A DNA stretch of 36,711 nt from Prorocentrum cordatum (lineage: Eukaryota; Sar; Dinophyceae; Prorocentrales; Prorocentraceae): NCBI GenBank assembly GCA_963575745.1, contig CAUYUJ010015749.1, positions 905,443 to 942,153 of the forward strand. Reading direction: 5' to 3'. This document shows, in pieces, positions 9,020 through 19,068 of this stretch (position 1 is its first letter; the number at the start of each line of letters is the position of its first letter). Both the position numbers and the translations under genes were made by a program. The notes under the pieces are model-generated. The model searched no databases and was not told the DNA's origin. It saw nothing but the letters and a program-made list of their open reading frames with translations.

Positions 9020-9935
9020 CACAGGGTGCATTTCACTACGTGGAATGTCAGAGCCTTGCTACATCACAAGCCGCGGACAAGAAAGCGAATCCAGACTCTC
9101 AGACAGATTGAGGCTCACCAGGCGACTGTTGGGCTCCAATAGGCGCATGGACCGTGAGGGGAGCTGCGACGCGCCTGTTTCACCAACGAGATTCATGGTG
9201 CGATCTGTATCAGCATGATGCCGATGGCGTCGCATTTCTACAACGACTGCCCGCACAAAAGGATGCGGACGGTGGGTCAGACATGAGGAGGTGACGCCCG
9301 GCAGAGCGCAGCGTCTATCGGCGAAGGCCAACGGCAATGCTGACCCACCAGAAACGATGCCCACCGTCTACAACAATCACAACTATGGCTTGACTAGGCA
9401 GCCTGCCGCTTCTTTTGACGCGAGGATTACTGCGGAGACGACAGTGGCATCGTAGAGTCTTCATCGCACGACTGCGCTCGCCTCGGGCGGCTGCAACAAT
9501 TAGGAGGCGGCGCCCATGCATCCTCACGCTCCTGAGATTGACAAAGGGCTGGTCCTCCCACCGAGGAGTGGGGAGCAGGGCGACCTGCGGGCCGAATCGC
9601 TGGCTGAACTCGCGGAGCTGGACCCAGAGGCCCCGACGCATTACGTCGCTGGCGACCAGAGGCTCACCCAGCTGGACCGAACATTCGTGAGCACGCCTGG
9701 TTGGATCCTACTTCAATGGTCGATGTCGGCATCGGCCCCGCCCCTGCCGAGAAGGTTGCACGCTCTGGGCCTCTCCGACCACGCGCCCACCCAGGTCCCC
9801 CTCGCCCAGCTGCGCCAGCAACTCCCGAGGACCAGGCCGCCCCTCGCTTCGTGCCCCAGGCTCCCGAGTACAAAGAATTCCTGGATTTGCGCCTCTCTCA
9901 TTCTAATCGGAGGTGGATAGACCTCCTACCCTGAC
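9020..9935 (+). pseudogene. EEP (AP-like) endonuclease domain of the non-LTR retrotransposon, broken
   Basis: The domain would nick target DNA to prime reverse transcription. Its start is clear: VHFTTWNVRALLHHKPRTRK at about 9029-9088, with the first catalytic Asn in TWNVR, then TLRQIEAHQATVGLQ before a stop where LQE is usual. The centre is scrambled by frame changes. The end is recognisable: GDQRLTQLDRTFVSTPGW (about 9651-9704) and the catalytic LSDHAP at about 9773-9790. A following piece, APEYKEFLDLRLSHSNRRW, fits the linker to the RT. Several stops and shifts make it non-functional. Confidence 0.6.
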
Positions 9936-10690
9936 ACGTCGATTAGCGAATTGGCCGCTTTCGGTTCGCGAGAGGGCGTCGCGGCCGTCATTGTTGCGGG
10001 TCCAGGCCCGTCGGTTTCGGCCCTAGGCCGTTTTCACTAAAGGGTGGTTTACTAAAGGGAGGTCTGTCCACCGCCGATTTGTTTGCCCCCCCCCCCCGCG
10101 TTAGCTAAGTGGTCCGAGAACAAGCGTCTTTGCAGGGTGGCTGCCAGGTTGACTAGGAACTGGCCCGCGAGCTGAGCTCTCGCGCCCCCCCGCTGGAGGC
10201 GCAACTGGTTCCGTCGAGGTATATGTCCGGGGCGGTGCACTTCAACGATTCCCGCTTTGCCTGCGCCCTGTTAGCTCCGGGCCCTCTGGCTGCTGAACAT
10301 CTTGCAACGTCCGACAATGTAGTTTCTCAGCCCAACCCCGCGCAGCGTCGCGGGCCCAATGGGAGTCCTCAGCAAGAAGTTAATGATGATCGGTTGAACA
10401 GAGCGGAGTTGAACAGAACGGTTCATGATCTGTTTATTCTTGATGGTCGGCGAGGGCGTCTCCTCTCCCTCGCAGGCGGCCTCTTACCCTCGAGCTCACT
10501 GGGCCGTTGTTTTTGCGCCCCGCTCAGCCCCTGCTAATTTGCTTGCCAGATATCTCGACAAGCAAGTTCAGGGGCTTGAAGTTTCGGATGTTGCCCTACC
10601 CACGGTAGGAGCTATTGCGCTGGTCATTCGGTTTGCGAATGTTTCCTAGACCCACGGCACTTGGCCGTGATGGCCCCCCCAACGCTGCGA
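9936..10690 (+). other. Linker between endonuclease and reverse transcriptase, not resolved
   Basis: Contains a C-run (about 10086-10098) and frames with fragments such as SQAASYPRAHWAVVF (about 10471-10515) that resemble RT palm sequence but lie upstream of the main RT motifs. They could come from a duplicated or rearranged piece. No intact domain is seen. Confidence 0.3.
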
Positions 10691-11475
10691 GGCAGGAGTG
10701 CAGTCTCTCGCGGAAAATAATGTTCGAGCTCAAGCTTGAGCTACTGCGTGAAGGGGGGCGTTTCTCCTCCGACATCCCTAAATGAATTGGAGCTTGTCTT
10801 CGCCCCAGAAGATCAGCGACCCCTCGACGAGTAGTCTGCCATGCGTGAGCCGCCGCATACGAGACCTCTTGCCCTGAAGAACACGGACGTCAAGATGTTG
10901 GCAGCAGCGTATTTTCCACGGCGGAACGGGCCGTCGCCCGCCAAGCGCACCCCGATCAAAGGGGGCTCCTGCCAGGTAGGAATGTGCTCGACAGTGTAAC
11001 GATGTTGGACGCGCCCGCTCGCCGGGCCAGCATGCCCCCACGGCTGGTTCCCGCCCCCCCATCCCTCCTTCTCCCCGATTTCGGCAACGACCCCCCTTTC
11101 CCACTCGTTCCTTTTGGAAGTATTTCGGCGCCACCGCTTCCCACGGGGGGTCTCTTTAGCCCCACGAAGGCCATTTGTTCACTCGCTACCGCGAAAGTTC
11201 TGCTGTTTGGTGCCACGTGGCCCTTCTGCGCGGCGATGTCGGGAGCGAGATGCGAGGGGATCCTGTCTCGGGGTCCCTCTGGGCTCTGCCTGTGGACCTT
11301 TTCTTTGCGCGGCATGCGATGGCGCCTGAGCGCCCTGGGTCCGAGGTGGGCGCGCGCGGATGACGCAGGGGCGGCCCTTTCGGGCCGAGGCGCCATCTTA
11401 CGTCTCGCCGACACCTTTTTTTTGCGGCGGAAAAGCTAGCGGGTCTCACCATCAGGTTGCCGAAATGCAAGCTGC
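10690..11475 (+). pseudogene. Reverse transcriptase domain of the non-LTR retrotransposon, broken
   Basis: Motifs appear in the correct order across three frames: REPPHTRPLALKNTDVKMLA (RT motif 0, 10847-10906), HPDQRGLLPGRNVLDSVTML (motif 1/2, about 10949-11008), a DFGN-PFP-like motif A near 11076-11100, GDPVSGSLWALPVDLFF (motif B', 11261-11311), ADDAGAAL (motif C with the catalytic Asp pair, about 11358-11381) and SGLTIRLPKCKLRLV (thumb entry, about 11438-11482). The spacing is right for an ORF2-type RT. Frame changes fall near 10930, 11100-11200 and 11355, the last within a GCGCGCG run. They look like simple indels rather than introns. Confidence 0.65.
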
Positions 11476-11589
11476 GTCTCGTCGCAGGCCCCCACCTCCC
11501 CCTCTCTGCAGCTCCAAATCTCGGCGCGAGGTGCCAAGCTGGCCCCTAGATGACAGTCGCTGCCAGCGGCGTCGCGCGCTGGATATCTG

Positions 11590-12735
11590 GTGGTGTGGGT
11601 CGGCCCCGGGGCGAAATATCAAGCGTGGGCTCGAGCGTTTCGGGGGCGGGCGGGGGTCGCGGGCAGCCTCGCCGAGACCCCCGCACCACCAGAGCGAATA
11701 TTATACATGTATAGTTCGCGCGCTGTCTCGAAGTTCAGTTACTTAGCTCAGCTCTCGCTGATCCGTGAGCCCAGCCTGCGCTGGGAGTCACGGGCTCTGC
11801 ACCGCGCCTTGCGTTCGCCGCCGTTGTCGACGCCCCTGGGCCGACCCTTGGCGCCGAGGCATTGGTCTGACATCAGACCTCTCTCGACGAGGGCCCAGGC
11901 TGTAGCTGCTCTTGTAAGGTCTGCCCGCGGCACAGTCACCGATCGGCAGCCACTCTGGCGTCGGCTCCAGCAAGCAGGAAAGCAGTGTCTGCCCACGGCT
12001 TCTTGGCAGGCTGGCAAGTGGAGCCCTCCGCACCGGGGCGTCTCCCATGTTGCGCAAGAGCTGGCGAGTGCGCATTGTGGTTTCCCGAAGATCCTTCGGC
12101 TCAGGACCCCCCCAATGGCGACGGCGGTGAAAGCTTTCGGCAAGGCTTTGGAGGTGGAACTGCGCAGCGCACCCTCGCCAAATATCAAGCCGATTCATTT
12201 GTCCAAAAGATTCTCGTCCCGGCCGTTTTCAAGCGCATGGAAAAATGGGCGACTCGTGTTCCCGCCAAGCAGGCGATGGGTTGCATGCATTGGCCGATGC
12301 ATCGGGAGTGTCTGGCCAGGCTCCCGCCAGCGTGGCAGAGTGCGATCATCCAGGCTCTGGTGACGGGGTGGACGACGGAGGGGGGATGACGCAGACCGAC
12401 TACCCGTGCAACTGCGGGTGCCCAGATAATGTTGATGCGCAGCGGCACTACATGCCCTGTCTGAAAGTATGTGAGGCGAGTCGCACTGTCTGGCAGCCGC
12501 AGATTCCCAATGAATTTGTTCTGGACCGCCGGTTAGGCCTAGCCTAGGCCATGTCGGACCCCGAAAGGTCCCTAATGCCACAGAGGTTAGTTTAGAGTGT
12601 TTCTTGTTTTACAACTCGGTCCGAGGATCTCCAAGGATCGAGCACAGTGATCTGCAAATGTATGCCCGAGCTGCCCGATCCCAGCTTTTACAACAAGGTG
12701 ATGTCGAAGAGGTGGAATCCCGAACGAACCTGGCC
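11590..12735 (+). pseudogene. Thumb and C-terminal zinc-knuckle region of the non-LTR retrotransposon
   Basis: An open stretch gives GPGAKYQAWARAFRGRAGVA (11602-11661) and ILYMYSSRAVSKFSYLAQLS (about 11692-11751), typical of the region after the RT palm in dinoflagellate LINEs. In another frame come MEKWATRVPAKQAMGCMHW, LPPAWQSAIIQALVTGWTTE and a Cys/His cluster, C-N-C then D-AQRHYMPC (about 12404-12459), the zinc-knuckle-like tail, followed by a RLGL segment ending 12546. A further in-family piece, FYNSVRGSPRIEHSDLQMYA, occurs at 12607-12666. The 2945-3425 fragment shows the same layout. Frame breaks persist to the end. Confidence 0.6.
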
Positions 12736-12900
12736 CGAGCTACGCGAGAGATATCGCGAGAGAGAGAGAGAGAAAGAGGGAGAGAGAGAGATAGCGAGAG
12801 AGCGAGAAAGAGAGAGAGAGAGCGGTATATACATATACATATATGTATATATGCACGTATCCGTATGGAAGAATAACAAACGGTAGATATGCATGACATA
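12736..12900. repeat. (GA)n microsatellite followed by an AT-rich TATA/CATA tract
   Basis: Interrupted GAGA repeats to about 12825, then TATACATATACATATATG-type sequence. It marks the end of the non-LTR element. Confidence 0.85.
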
Positions 12901-13099
12901 AAATATACGTGCACGCAACATAGAGAGATCTGAGGGTGATAAGAGGGTGATGACCAACGCCTAGCAAGAACGAGGTCGAAGAGTTGCAAGGATGAGCACG
13001 GCGCTCTATGGGGAGGGCCGATCGAGTATCCCCCCTTTTCGCAGATCGTCCTCCAGGAGGGGGGGGGGCCCGAGGGGCAGGGCAGGCGGGGAGGAGAGT

Positions 13100-13285
13100 G
13101 CGGCGACGAAGGAGAGAAGGGAGAAGGGAGGGGAGGGGGGGGGGGGGCAAGCTGGGTGCGCAATCGTTGTATCTGACGTCCTGCTGCCTCCCACCCCGTC
13201 GCATGGCACAGCATTACATGGCACAGCATGGTGTTGACGATCACATTGTAGAGCATCACAGAGCATGGCGTGGTACTGCAAGGGC
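13100..13285. repeat. Dispersed repeat E, copy 1, with GCATGGCACA units
   Basis: GGCAAGCTGGGTGCGC...TATCTGACGTC...GCCTCCC is shared with 30360-30410 (GGCAAGCTAGGTGCGC...). Both copies continue into repeats of GCATGGCACAGCAT. A long G-run (13136-13146) precedes it. Confidence 0.6.
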
Positions 13286-13318
13286 GAGCACTGGCGAGAA
13301 CAGGGAAAGAGAGAGAGG

Positions 13319-13410
13319 TGGACCCGCGGGGGACGCGCAGAGAGAGAGAGAGAGAGAAGCGGGGCGAGGGCGGGGAGGGGAGGGAGGAGGGAAGCGTGCT
13401 CGCGGGCGGG
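13319..13410. repeat. GA/GGGA-rich purine tract
   Basis: GAGAGAGAGAGA (about 13338-13357) within a purine-rich stretch. No gene is seen. Confidence 0.6.
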
Positions 13411-13613
13411 TTCTCGGACGTCGTCTTTGGGCACCTGCAGGCAGGCGCTCCGTGGGTGCCCGACTCGCCCCCCGGGCGGCCGCCGGAGGCCCCCGAAAGC
13501 CGAGGCGGGTGCAGCGAGGCGGGCGGGGAGAGGGCCGGGGGGGGGGAGCGAGCCGGGCGTGCCCGCGCCACATCCGACACCCTGCCCTCCGGGGGCAGCC
13601 CAGCATGCTGCTA

Positions 13614-13662
13614 CGGTGTGCGCGTCGCCCCCCCCCCCTCCCCGTGGGCGACGCGCACACCG
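13614..13662. repeat. Perfect 17-bp-stem hairpin
   Basis: CGGTGTGCGCGTCGCCC (13614-13630) pairs perfectly with GGGCGACGCGCACACCG (13646-13662) across a C-rich 15-nt loop. The stem is flanked by the outer pair GCATGCTGCTA / TAGCATGC (13603-13613 and 13673-13680). There is no U-run after it, so it is not a bacterial-type terminator. Confidence 0.75.
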
Positions 13663-13907
13663 AGGAATCTTGTAGCATGCACGTCGTGGCGGGCGCTGGC
13701 TGGCCGCACCGCCCGGGAAGCTATCTCTTACAAGACGGTTAAACTAGATGGTCGGGTCGGACGCGCGCCTCCGAGGAGGACACACAGTACCAGTATGTCC
13801 TTGTGCGTCCCATGCCCCACTCCCATCCCTTCCATCGCGCTGGTCGTTCCTCTCTCCGCCAGCGGGTGTCACAGCGGCCCTGGGGCACCGAAAGGAAGAA
13901 TAGGAAA

Positions 13908-13913
13908 AACAAT

Positions 13914-13945
<32 letters not shown>
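13908..13945. repeat. (AAC)n microsatellite
   Basis: A dozen AAC units with one AAT. Confidence 0.9.
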
Positions 13946-13946
<1 letters not shown>

Positions 13947-14158
13947 CACTTTACCCGAACGCTCAGTGTTCTCACCAGTGCCAGGGTTTTCATGCGACGC
14001 CAGCCAATACCCCCACTTTGTGGGGGGGCAGTGCAAGCTCTACCAAATATCCACACGACTCTTCGCCACCACCCACACCCAGCTTCCCGCCCTATGACGT
14101 TCGGACACTTCACTTCGTGGCCTGCGGACGACCGTGGCTACTACACTGGCGTGGAGTA

Positions 14159-14240
14159 CACACCCACAGAAGTTGTTAAGCCTACGTTCGTACACCCACA
14201 GAAGTTCTTAAGCCTTGTTAACCCACAGAAGTTGTTAAGC
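14159..14240. repeat. Triplicated 22-bp direct repeat
   Basis: ACCCACAGAAGTTSTTAAGC occurs at about 14160, 14195 and 14221, with a partial fourth CCACAGAA at 14242. The spacing is irregular (35 and 26 bp). Confidence 0.75.
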
Positions 14241-14359
14241 CTTCCACAGAACATCCGAGGGCGCAACCTATGGCGCAACCGCAAGGGATTGTGGCCCCTG
14301 GCAGGCGCGCGAACCCCGTTGCAAGAGCGTGCGAAAGTAGCTCGCGCGAGCTCATGTAA

Positions 14360-14900
14360 CATAAATGTTGGGAAACCATTGTTTTTTTTTAGGATTCGGA
14401 CAGCGCGCGCGGGTGGAAATTTTGAAAAGTCGTGCAGCTGTTTTTCGAGGACCTACGGTGCGATTCGTGTGATTTTATGATGCGCGGTGCTAAAATTCTT
14501 AAGAACCCAATGGTTTTTGGAGATTTCGGCGTGCGCGCGCGAAGAAAAAACGAATGTGTCCCGCATGGTATTATTTGACAGGGATGATGGCCCTGGCAGG
14601 TGCGCAACCGTTGTCGCAGAAGTTCGAAAAAGTTGCTCGCAAAAGCCCGTTTGACAGAAATGTTTAAAAAGTGTTGGGTTTCCTACGAATCCGCAAGAGC
14701 GCGCGGGATGAGATTTTGACATTTTTTTGTTGAAAAACCATTGGTTTTTTGATGTTTTTATGTTAAAATCGCTCCGAACACTAAGCTTTTGGAAGGATTT
14801 CGTCTTGCGCGCGCGAATGTCCACTTTACCTTATTTTTTGCAAGGGATTCTTGAAATTTGATTATATTAGAACAAGAAATGTCATTTTATAGTGTTTTTT
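14360..14900 (-). repeat. Inverted members of the 32.6-36.7 kb satellite family (module P)
   Basis: Read on the minus strand, this stretch resembles module P of the right-end array. The plus strand carries TTTTTTGCAAGGGATTCTTG at about 14835-14854, the complement of CAAGAATCCCTTGCAAAAAA near 35425-35444. It also has AAGCTTTTGGAAGGATTTCG followed by GCGCGCGCGAATG, mirroring GCGCGCATGCCGGAATTCTTCAAAAGCTTT. Two or three units seem present, each with a GCGCGCGCG core. Confidence 0.55.
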
Positions 14901-15057
14901 GCAAGGGAAAGCGGGGGGGAACAAAACAACCGGATCTTGATCACATCGAATTACCTGAGGCTTCCTCACGAAAATGATGAAAATGTAGCTGCGGCCTAGG
15001 CGGCGCAGGGGGGCCGTGCACCAGGGGCCCCAACAATAATTATTCTTTAGAATTAAT

Positions 15058-15096
15058 AATGTTCAACAACAACAACAACAACAGCAACAACAACAA

Positions 15097-15136
<40 letters not shown>

Positions 15137-15165
15137 GACAACGACAAAAACAAAAACAAAAACAA
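15058..15165. repeat. (CAA)n/(CAG)n microsatellite
   Basis: Mixed CAACAA and CAGCAA repeats, then AAACAAAAACAAAAAC. Frames over it give poly-Gln/Asn or poly-Leu/Cys and are not gene evidence. Confidence 0.9.
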
Positions 15166-15294
15166 AAAACAACAAAAAACGAAAACCGCGCCCAACATGG
15201 GCAGGAGAGCCGTGTGCGAAGAGGCTTCGGAGTGAGGCTTCGCGTGTGCCCTTTCCTTCCCTTTCCCCTCCTCTCCAAAATTGCGCTGCGACCC

Positions 15295-15480
15295 CCCCCC
15301 CAAAAAAAAACAAAAAAAAAAACAACAAATGACAGGGGAGCCGTGGGGCACGGGAGAGGCAGGGGCAGGAGAGGGGCAGCCAGGTGGAGAGCGGCGGAGG
15401 GGCGGCGGCCGCCAACCGCGCAGCAGCCCCCGCTCGAGGCGCGCGGCCGCCGCCCGCGCCCCCCCCCCCCCCCCTTCAGG
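15295..15480. other. Homopolymer-rich spacer
   Basis: Contains C-runs at 15292-15301 and 15460-15474 and A-runs near 15302-15325. No gene is recognised. Confidence 0.5.
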
Positions 15481-15539
15481 CGTTTGGGGACCCTCGAGAT
15501 CCGACGCTGCGAAAAAGTCGCAATGTCGCAAAGGAGCAC

Positions 15540-15540
<1 letters not shown>

Positions 15541-15580
<40 letters not shown>

Positions 15581-15637
15581 AATAAATAAATAAATAAATA
15601 AATAAAATAAATACATGTATATATATATATACACACA
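15541..15637. repeat. (TA)n and (AAAT)n microsatellites
   Basis: About 18 TA units, then AAATAAATAAAT, then another TA tract. Confidence 0.9.
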
Positions 15638-15755
15638 CACCCCGCCTTATAGATCTGGAGTCAACCAGCACAATTAGCAAGGAACGGCAGGTGTTCCCGC
15701 CCTACAGATACAGCGTCAACCAGCATGGTAAGGACGGGCCAAGTGTCCCAAGGGT

Positions 15756-15890
15756 ACCCTTGCATCCATGCCTCCTCGGTCCATCCGTGGCCACCTTCGC
15801 TGGCCCGTTCAAAAAGCTTCGAAATGGCCTCCCAAGGCCCTTGCATCCTTATCGTGCGTCCTTATGATACGGGTCGACTGCAGACCCCAG
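15756..15890. repeat. Dispersed repeat C, copy 2
   Basis: Same orientation as 1159-1290, including the exact CCCAAGGCCCTTGCATCCTT and ATCGTGCGTCCTTAT. About 170 bp downstream, a segment complementary to 1447-1482 occurs at 16058-16097. Confidence 0.65.
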
Positions 15891-16057
15891 CTTTCAGCGG
15901 CACATGTTCACAGCTGGAGCGACCCGCGAGGGCCCCGGGGCCTCAGGCTGGGCGTTCGAATTCCCAGCGTGCGAAGAAATGGCAGCGCCCGCAGCTCGAG
16001 GCCACCCCCCCAGACACCGACGTCGTGATCTTGTCACAGCGTGGACCCCGAGAGGCC

Positions 16058-16097
16058 TCCGACCCATTCCCCGGGATCGGTTCTTCATCCGGAGCTG
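16058..16097 (-). repeat. Inverted copy of the 1447-1482 segment
   Basis: The complement reads GGATGAAGAACCGATCCCGG then GGAATGGGTCGG, versus GGATGAAAAACCGGTCCCGG then GGAATGGGTCCG at 1450. A weaker relative, GGGATGGAAAACCGG, is at about 28720-28734. Confidence 0.5.
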
Positions 16098-16321
16098 TTC
16101 TCTGCCGACTTGGGGGGCCCGGCGCGGGCCTACGCGGCCGAAAATCGTGAAAGACCTAACCGCGTGCCCCCGAGAGTGAAGCATCCCCCCTTTTTCGCCC
16201 TGAAAGTTGATGATCCTGGGCCGAGACAGCGATGGTCGGGGGAGAAGGGCGACCCTCATGGGGGTCGAGAGGGGGGCCCGGCAGGGGCCCTTTACAGGCT
16301 CCTTTTAGGCCCCTGCTGGTG

Positions 16322-16455
16322 CCAAAAGGCGCCCTAAAGGGCCCCTTTGGGGCCCTCCTCTCCACCCCCCAGTTTGGGTCACCCCCCAGTACCGCCCACC
16401 CGAGAGCAAAGGCGCCCTCGAGGCCGCGAAGTCACTCGGGCTGCGCGCCTCGCGT
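16322..16455. repeat. Composite repeat, block Y (copy A)
   Basis: 134 bp from CCAAAAGGCGCCCTAAAGGG to CGCGCCTCGCG, about 98% identical by eye to 25738-25871 with no indels. In this copy it is followed by (CTC)n and then by block X. Confidence 0.85.
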
Positions 16456-16586
16456 TCCTCCTCCTCCTCCTCCTCCTCCTCCCTCCTCCTCCTCCTCCTC
16501 CTCCTCCTCCTCCTCCTCCTCCTCCTCCTCCTCCTCCTCCTCCGCCTCCGCCTCCGCCTCCGCCTCCGCCTCCTCCGCCTCCCTCC
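16456..16586. repeat. (CTC)n/(CCG)n microsatellite
   Basis: About 30 CTC units, then CGCCTC units. The overlying poly-Pro/Ser/Leu and poly-Gly/Arg/Glu frames are repeat artefacts. Confidence 0.9.
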
Positions 16587-16598
16587 GCCTGGGTGTGG

Positions 16599-17035
16599 AG
16601 AAAAGAAGCGCGACCGCGGTCGCGTCCGACGCACTCTGGCGAACGGACGCCCCGCGCGTCGCCCCCAGGGTTGGTCCAGAGCCGCACACTGGCAGACAGA
16701 GGACCACACCCCGGCCAGCCGCCCCACCTTAAGAGTGCACACCAGGCAGGTGGGGCGCAGCAGACATGACCGGGTACTTGATATCCCGCCCCGCGGCCAG
16801 GCGACAAAGAGGAGATATCACGACCGTGCACGGAGGAGCGGAGGGAGGAAGGACCCCGACGCACGGCCGCGCGGCACGCCAGCATGCCCGCGCGGGGCCT
16901 GGCCCGCCCGACGTAGCGGCGGCGCGTGGCGGGTGGACATGCGGGCGCCCGCCATCGCGCGGTACGCCGACGGCGGGACACTCCCGCCTGGGGGCGTCGA
17001 CTTATGACTTGCAATAACAAGCTACTACTGCCCCA
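16599..17035. repeat. Composite repeat, block X (copy A)
   Basis: 437 bp from AGAAAAGAAGCGCGACCGCG to ACTACTGCCCCA, matching 25304-25740 at a constant offset of 8705 with about 8 mismatches and no indel (about 98% identity by eye). It sits 361 bp beyond the end of the tyrosine recombinase gene, and its twin lies beyond the other end of that element. No protein family is recognised in it. A small hairpin, CCCCACCTT...AGGTGGGGC, is present near 16721-16757. Confidence 0.85.
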
Positions 17036-17395
17036 TAAGTCTCCTTCGCGGCGACGTCCGACCGCGATGCCACCCAGAGGGGGGAATACGGCACCCAAAC
17101 AACGTTGGGTGAGGCCGCGGCCGTGCGCCAACAGCCGACACGCCAGCCCACCGCGTCAAACGACACAGGCGGCTGGCGCGCCAGGGCGCAGGCCGAAGCA
17201 CATGGGTACCATACCCACTGCCACGGACCCAGGGGCTGAGGCCGAGCGCTGCCCCACACAGCGGGCCTGCGGCACCCGCAGGCACGCTGCCACCCAATGC
17301 CAGGCAGAGCGACGGCCGCAGACGCGTGGCCCGCGAGAGAGCGACCGATGGACCGAACGAGGGCGAACAAGCGTGCGAAGGGGCCTGGCGCGACG

Positions 17396-19068
17396 TTACT
17401 TGCACCGACCAAGCGTGGAATGACGTCGCTGGACGCCGGGGGGTTCCGAATCCCCACCCTCGTCGTCACTGGACGACACGCCGAAATGCGCCTCGGCGAC
17501 GGCCTGGCGCTCCATCTTCTCAACGTCAAGATAGCGCATCCAAGCTGGCATCTGCCAGTCACCTGCCTTCAGGATGTCGGCGACTCGGCCGCCGAACTCC
17601 ACTATGTCTTGGGCGTGGCCCCGACGGAACGAGTGGGTGCCTTAGGCGTCGGCGTTAACTACTCCCGTGTGACGCAGTGCCGACCGCAGCGCGTCACGCA
17701 CACCCGTGGCGCACCAGCCCGCCCACGGGGCCTCTCCAACGGACTGCGAGTTGAACCACGCGCCGAGAGCGTGTACGGGGCACGTGGCGCTTGAGCGCTG
17801 ACACCAGCAATTGCGCACAATAGTTGTCCGTCTTTCCCGGTTCTTCCGTCTGGCGAGCGACAAGACGGCCGCCTCTTCGCCGATGAAAAGGCCCGCGCGT
17901 AAATGCGACGCGTCGTCGAGCGAGGCGGCCCGTTGGATGACCAGCGCTGCCGACGGGAGGCGAAGTAGAAACGCGCACGCGGCCACGAAGAGGAGACCCA
18001 GCCCGGATCCCTCTGGCAACGCGCCTGGGCGTTCCAGTAGCTGTTCCAGCACGCGCATCCGGACCGCCAGGCGGGGTCGCGCCGACCAACCCGAACGCTT
18101 CTCGATAGCCAGCTCGGCGCCGGCCAGCGACGTGCGCGTGAACGCTGCGTCTGCCACACGCGCGACGTGGCATGCCTTCTTCAAATGCGAAAGGTAATTG
18201 CAGAACGTCGCGCGACACCTGAACGTCGTAGACCAGAGCAACAGACCGTCGACCGACGGCGGGAGTTCGCCGCCTTTGCGCTGCAAAACGTCGCGCGCGA
18301 ACTTCACCCAACATTCGAAGCCGCTGCGAACCTGCGGTAGTGACCGTGGGCACGATCCGAGCAGGGCGCTGTCACGGGCAACCTGGGCCCACGCCCGCCT
18401 CGCCTCGGGCGACGCGACGGCTGCGGCAGCCTTCGCGATCTCGCAACGCGGATCGCCCATCTGACGCTCGAAACCTCCCGTTGCCGTACGTAGCGCACGG
18501 CGTACCGCTGCCACTGGGTCCACTGCCGAGCTGCGGCTGCGCCGCCGACGGGCCGTAAGCATCGCGGGTGGGGGCCCCGGCGGCGGCGCCAGCCCTGGGG
18601 CGCCCTGCGCGCGCGGCCGCGCGCGAAGACGTCGCGCGCGCGCAACGCGCGGAGAAAAGCGGACTGCGACGGACCACGCGGGGCGCCCATAACCGCACAC
18701 TCGAGGAAGAGGACGATGGAGAAGCCGAGCTCGCAGAGCCTTGACTCGACGGGCGCGCCCGCGCCGCCTCGCCACCGTTGGGCCTGGCGTTCGCCCACCG
18801 TCCTTAAGAATACGCGCGGCGCGCGCGCACGACCCGCGCGCCCGCGATGCACGCCACCTTGCGGGCGCGCCAGCAGCTCTCGCACTGCTGTCGCTGCGAT
18901 GACAGAAAGGCGTTCACGACCCAGAAAGTCATCGAACAGCGCACCCTCGAGGTGCTGCCAGCGCGTCATCCCGTTAAACCGCAGGCAAGAGCAAACCGCG
19001 TCGATATCAGCACGTGACGCCCCGGGCAGAACATTGCTCAGCTGAGCGGCGAAAACGTCGTGAGACAT
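17396..19068 (-). pseudogene. Tyrosine recombinase (phage-integrase/Crypton-DIRS type)
   Basis: The enzyme would integrate the circular cDNA by strand exchange through a tyrosine nucleophile. The Met at 19068 starts a ~60-residue SAM-like helical segment (ADIDAVCSCLRFNG...). Then follow a core-binding domain (LPQVRSGFECWVKFARDVLQ...LPPSVDGLLLWSTTFRC) and the catalytic domain: Arg in AFLLRLPSAALV, TCPVHALGAWF, then the H-x-x-R box in GTHSFRRGHAQDIV, the AGDW tryptophan and the catalytic Tyr in AWMRYLD. It ends in an acidic SSSDDEGGD tail. A TAA at 17642-17644 lies just before the H-x-x-R box in the same frame, so the active site is split unless the stop is read through or is an error. A frame change near 18640-18605 is compatible with a micro-intron. 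All catalytic residues are otherwise present. Confidence 0.65.
18605..18648 (-). other. Candidate micro-intron in the recombinase gene (~44 nt)
   Basis: Removing GCGTTGCGCG...GCGCGCAG (44 nt; a 35-nt alternative starts at 18639) joins the N-terminal frame (…SQSAFLR) to the downstream frame (GAPGLAPPP…) that runs on into the catalytic domain. The donor is GC and the acceptor CAG|G. Evidence is weaker than for the RT introns because this part of the family is poorly conserved. Confidence 0.3.

Larger units (their letters stand above)
7484..12740 (+). mobile_element. Degraded non-LTR (LINE-type) retrotransposon
   Basis: From left to right on the plus strand: spliced-leader relic, a Gln/Glu/Arg-rich coiled-coil segment, a conserved segment ending near NYGAVQQHGVDKEAA, an EEP endonuclease, a reverse transcriptase with recognisable motifs 0 to C, a thumb region and a zinc-knuckle tail. 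This order is that of dinoflagellate LINE-like elements encoding endonuclease and RT. The reading frame changes many times and contains stops, and the breaks lie in GC runs or have no splice-like edges, so this copy is dead. The 3' end is set near 12740, where the GA microsatellite begins. The 5' boundary at 7484 is inferred from the spliced-leader relic. Confidence 0.65.

Noticed and set aside
10690-11475. Micro-introns as the cause of the LINE RT frameshifts
   Set aside because: Breaks in this element have no inserted segments with AG|G(C/T)...AG edges and fall in GC runs; decay is the simpler reading.
13614-13662. Transcription terminator
   Set aside because: Strong hairpin but no U-run and no adjacent gene; bacterial terminator logic does not apply in this genome.
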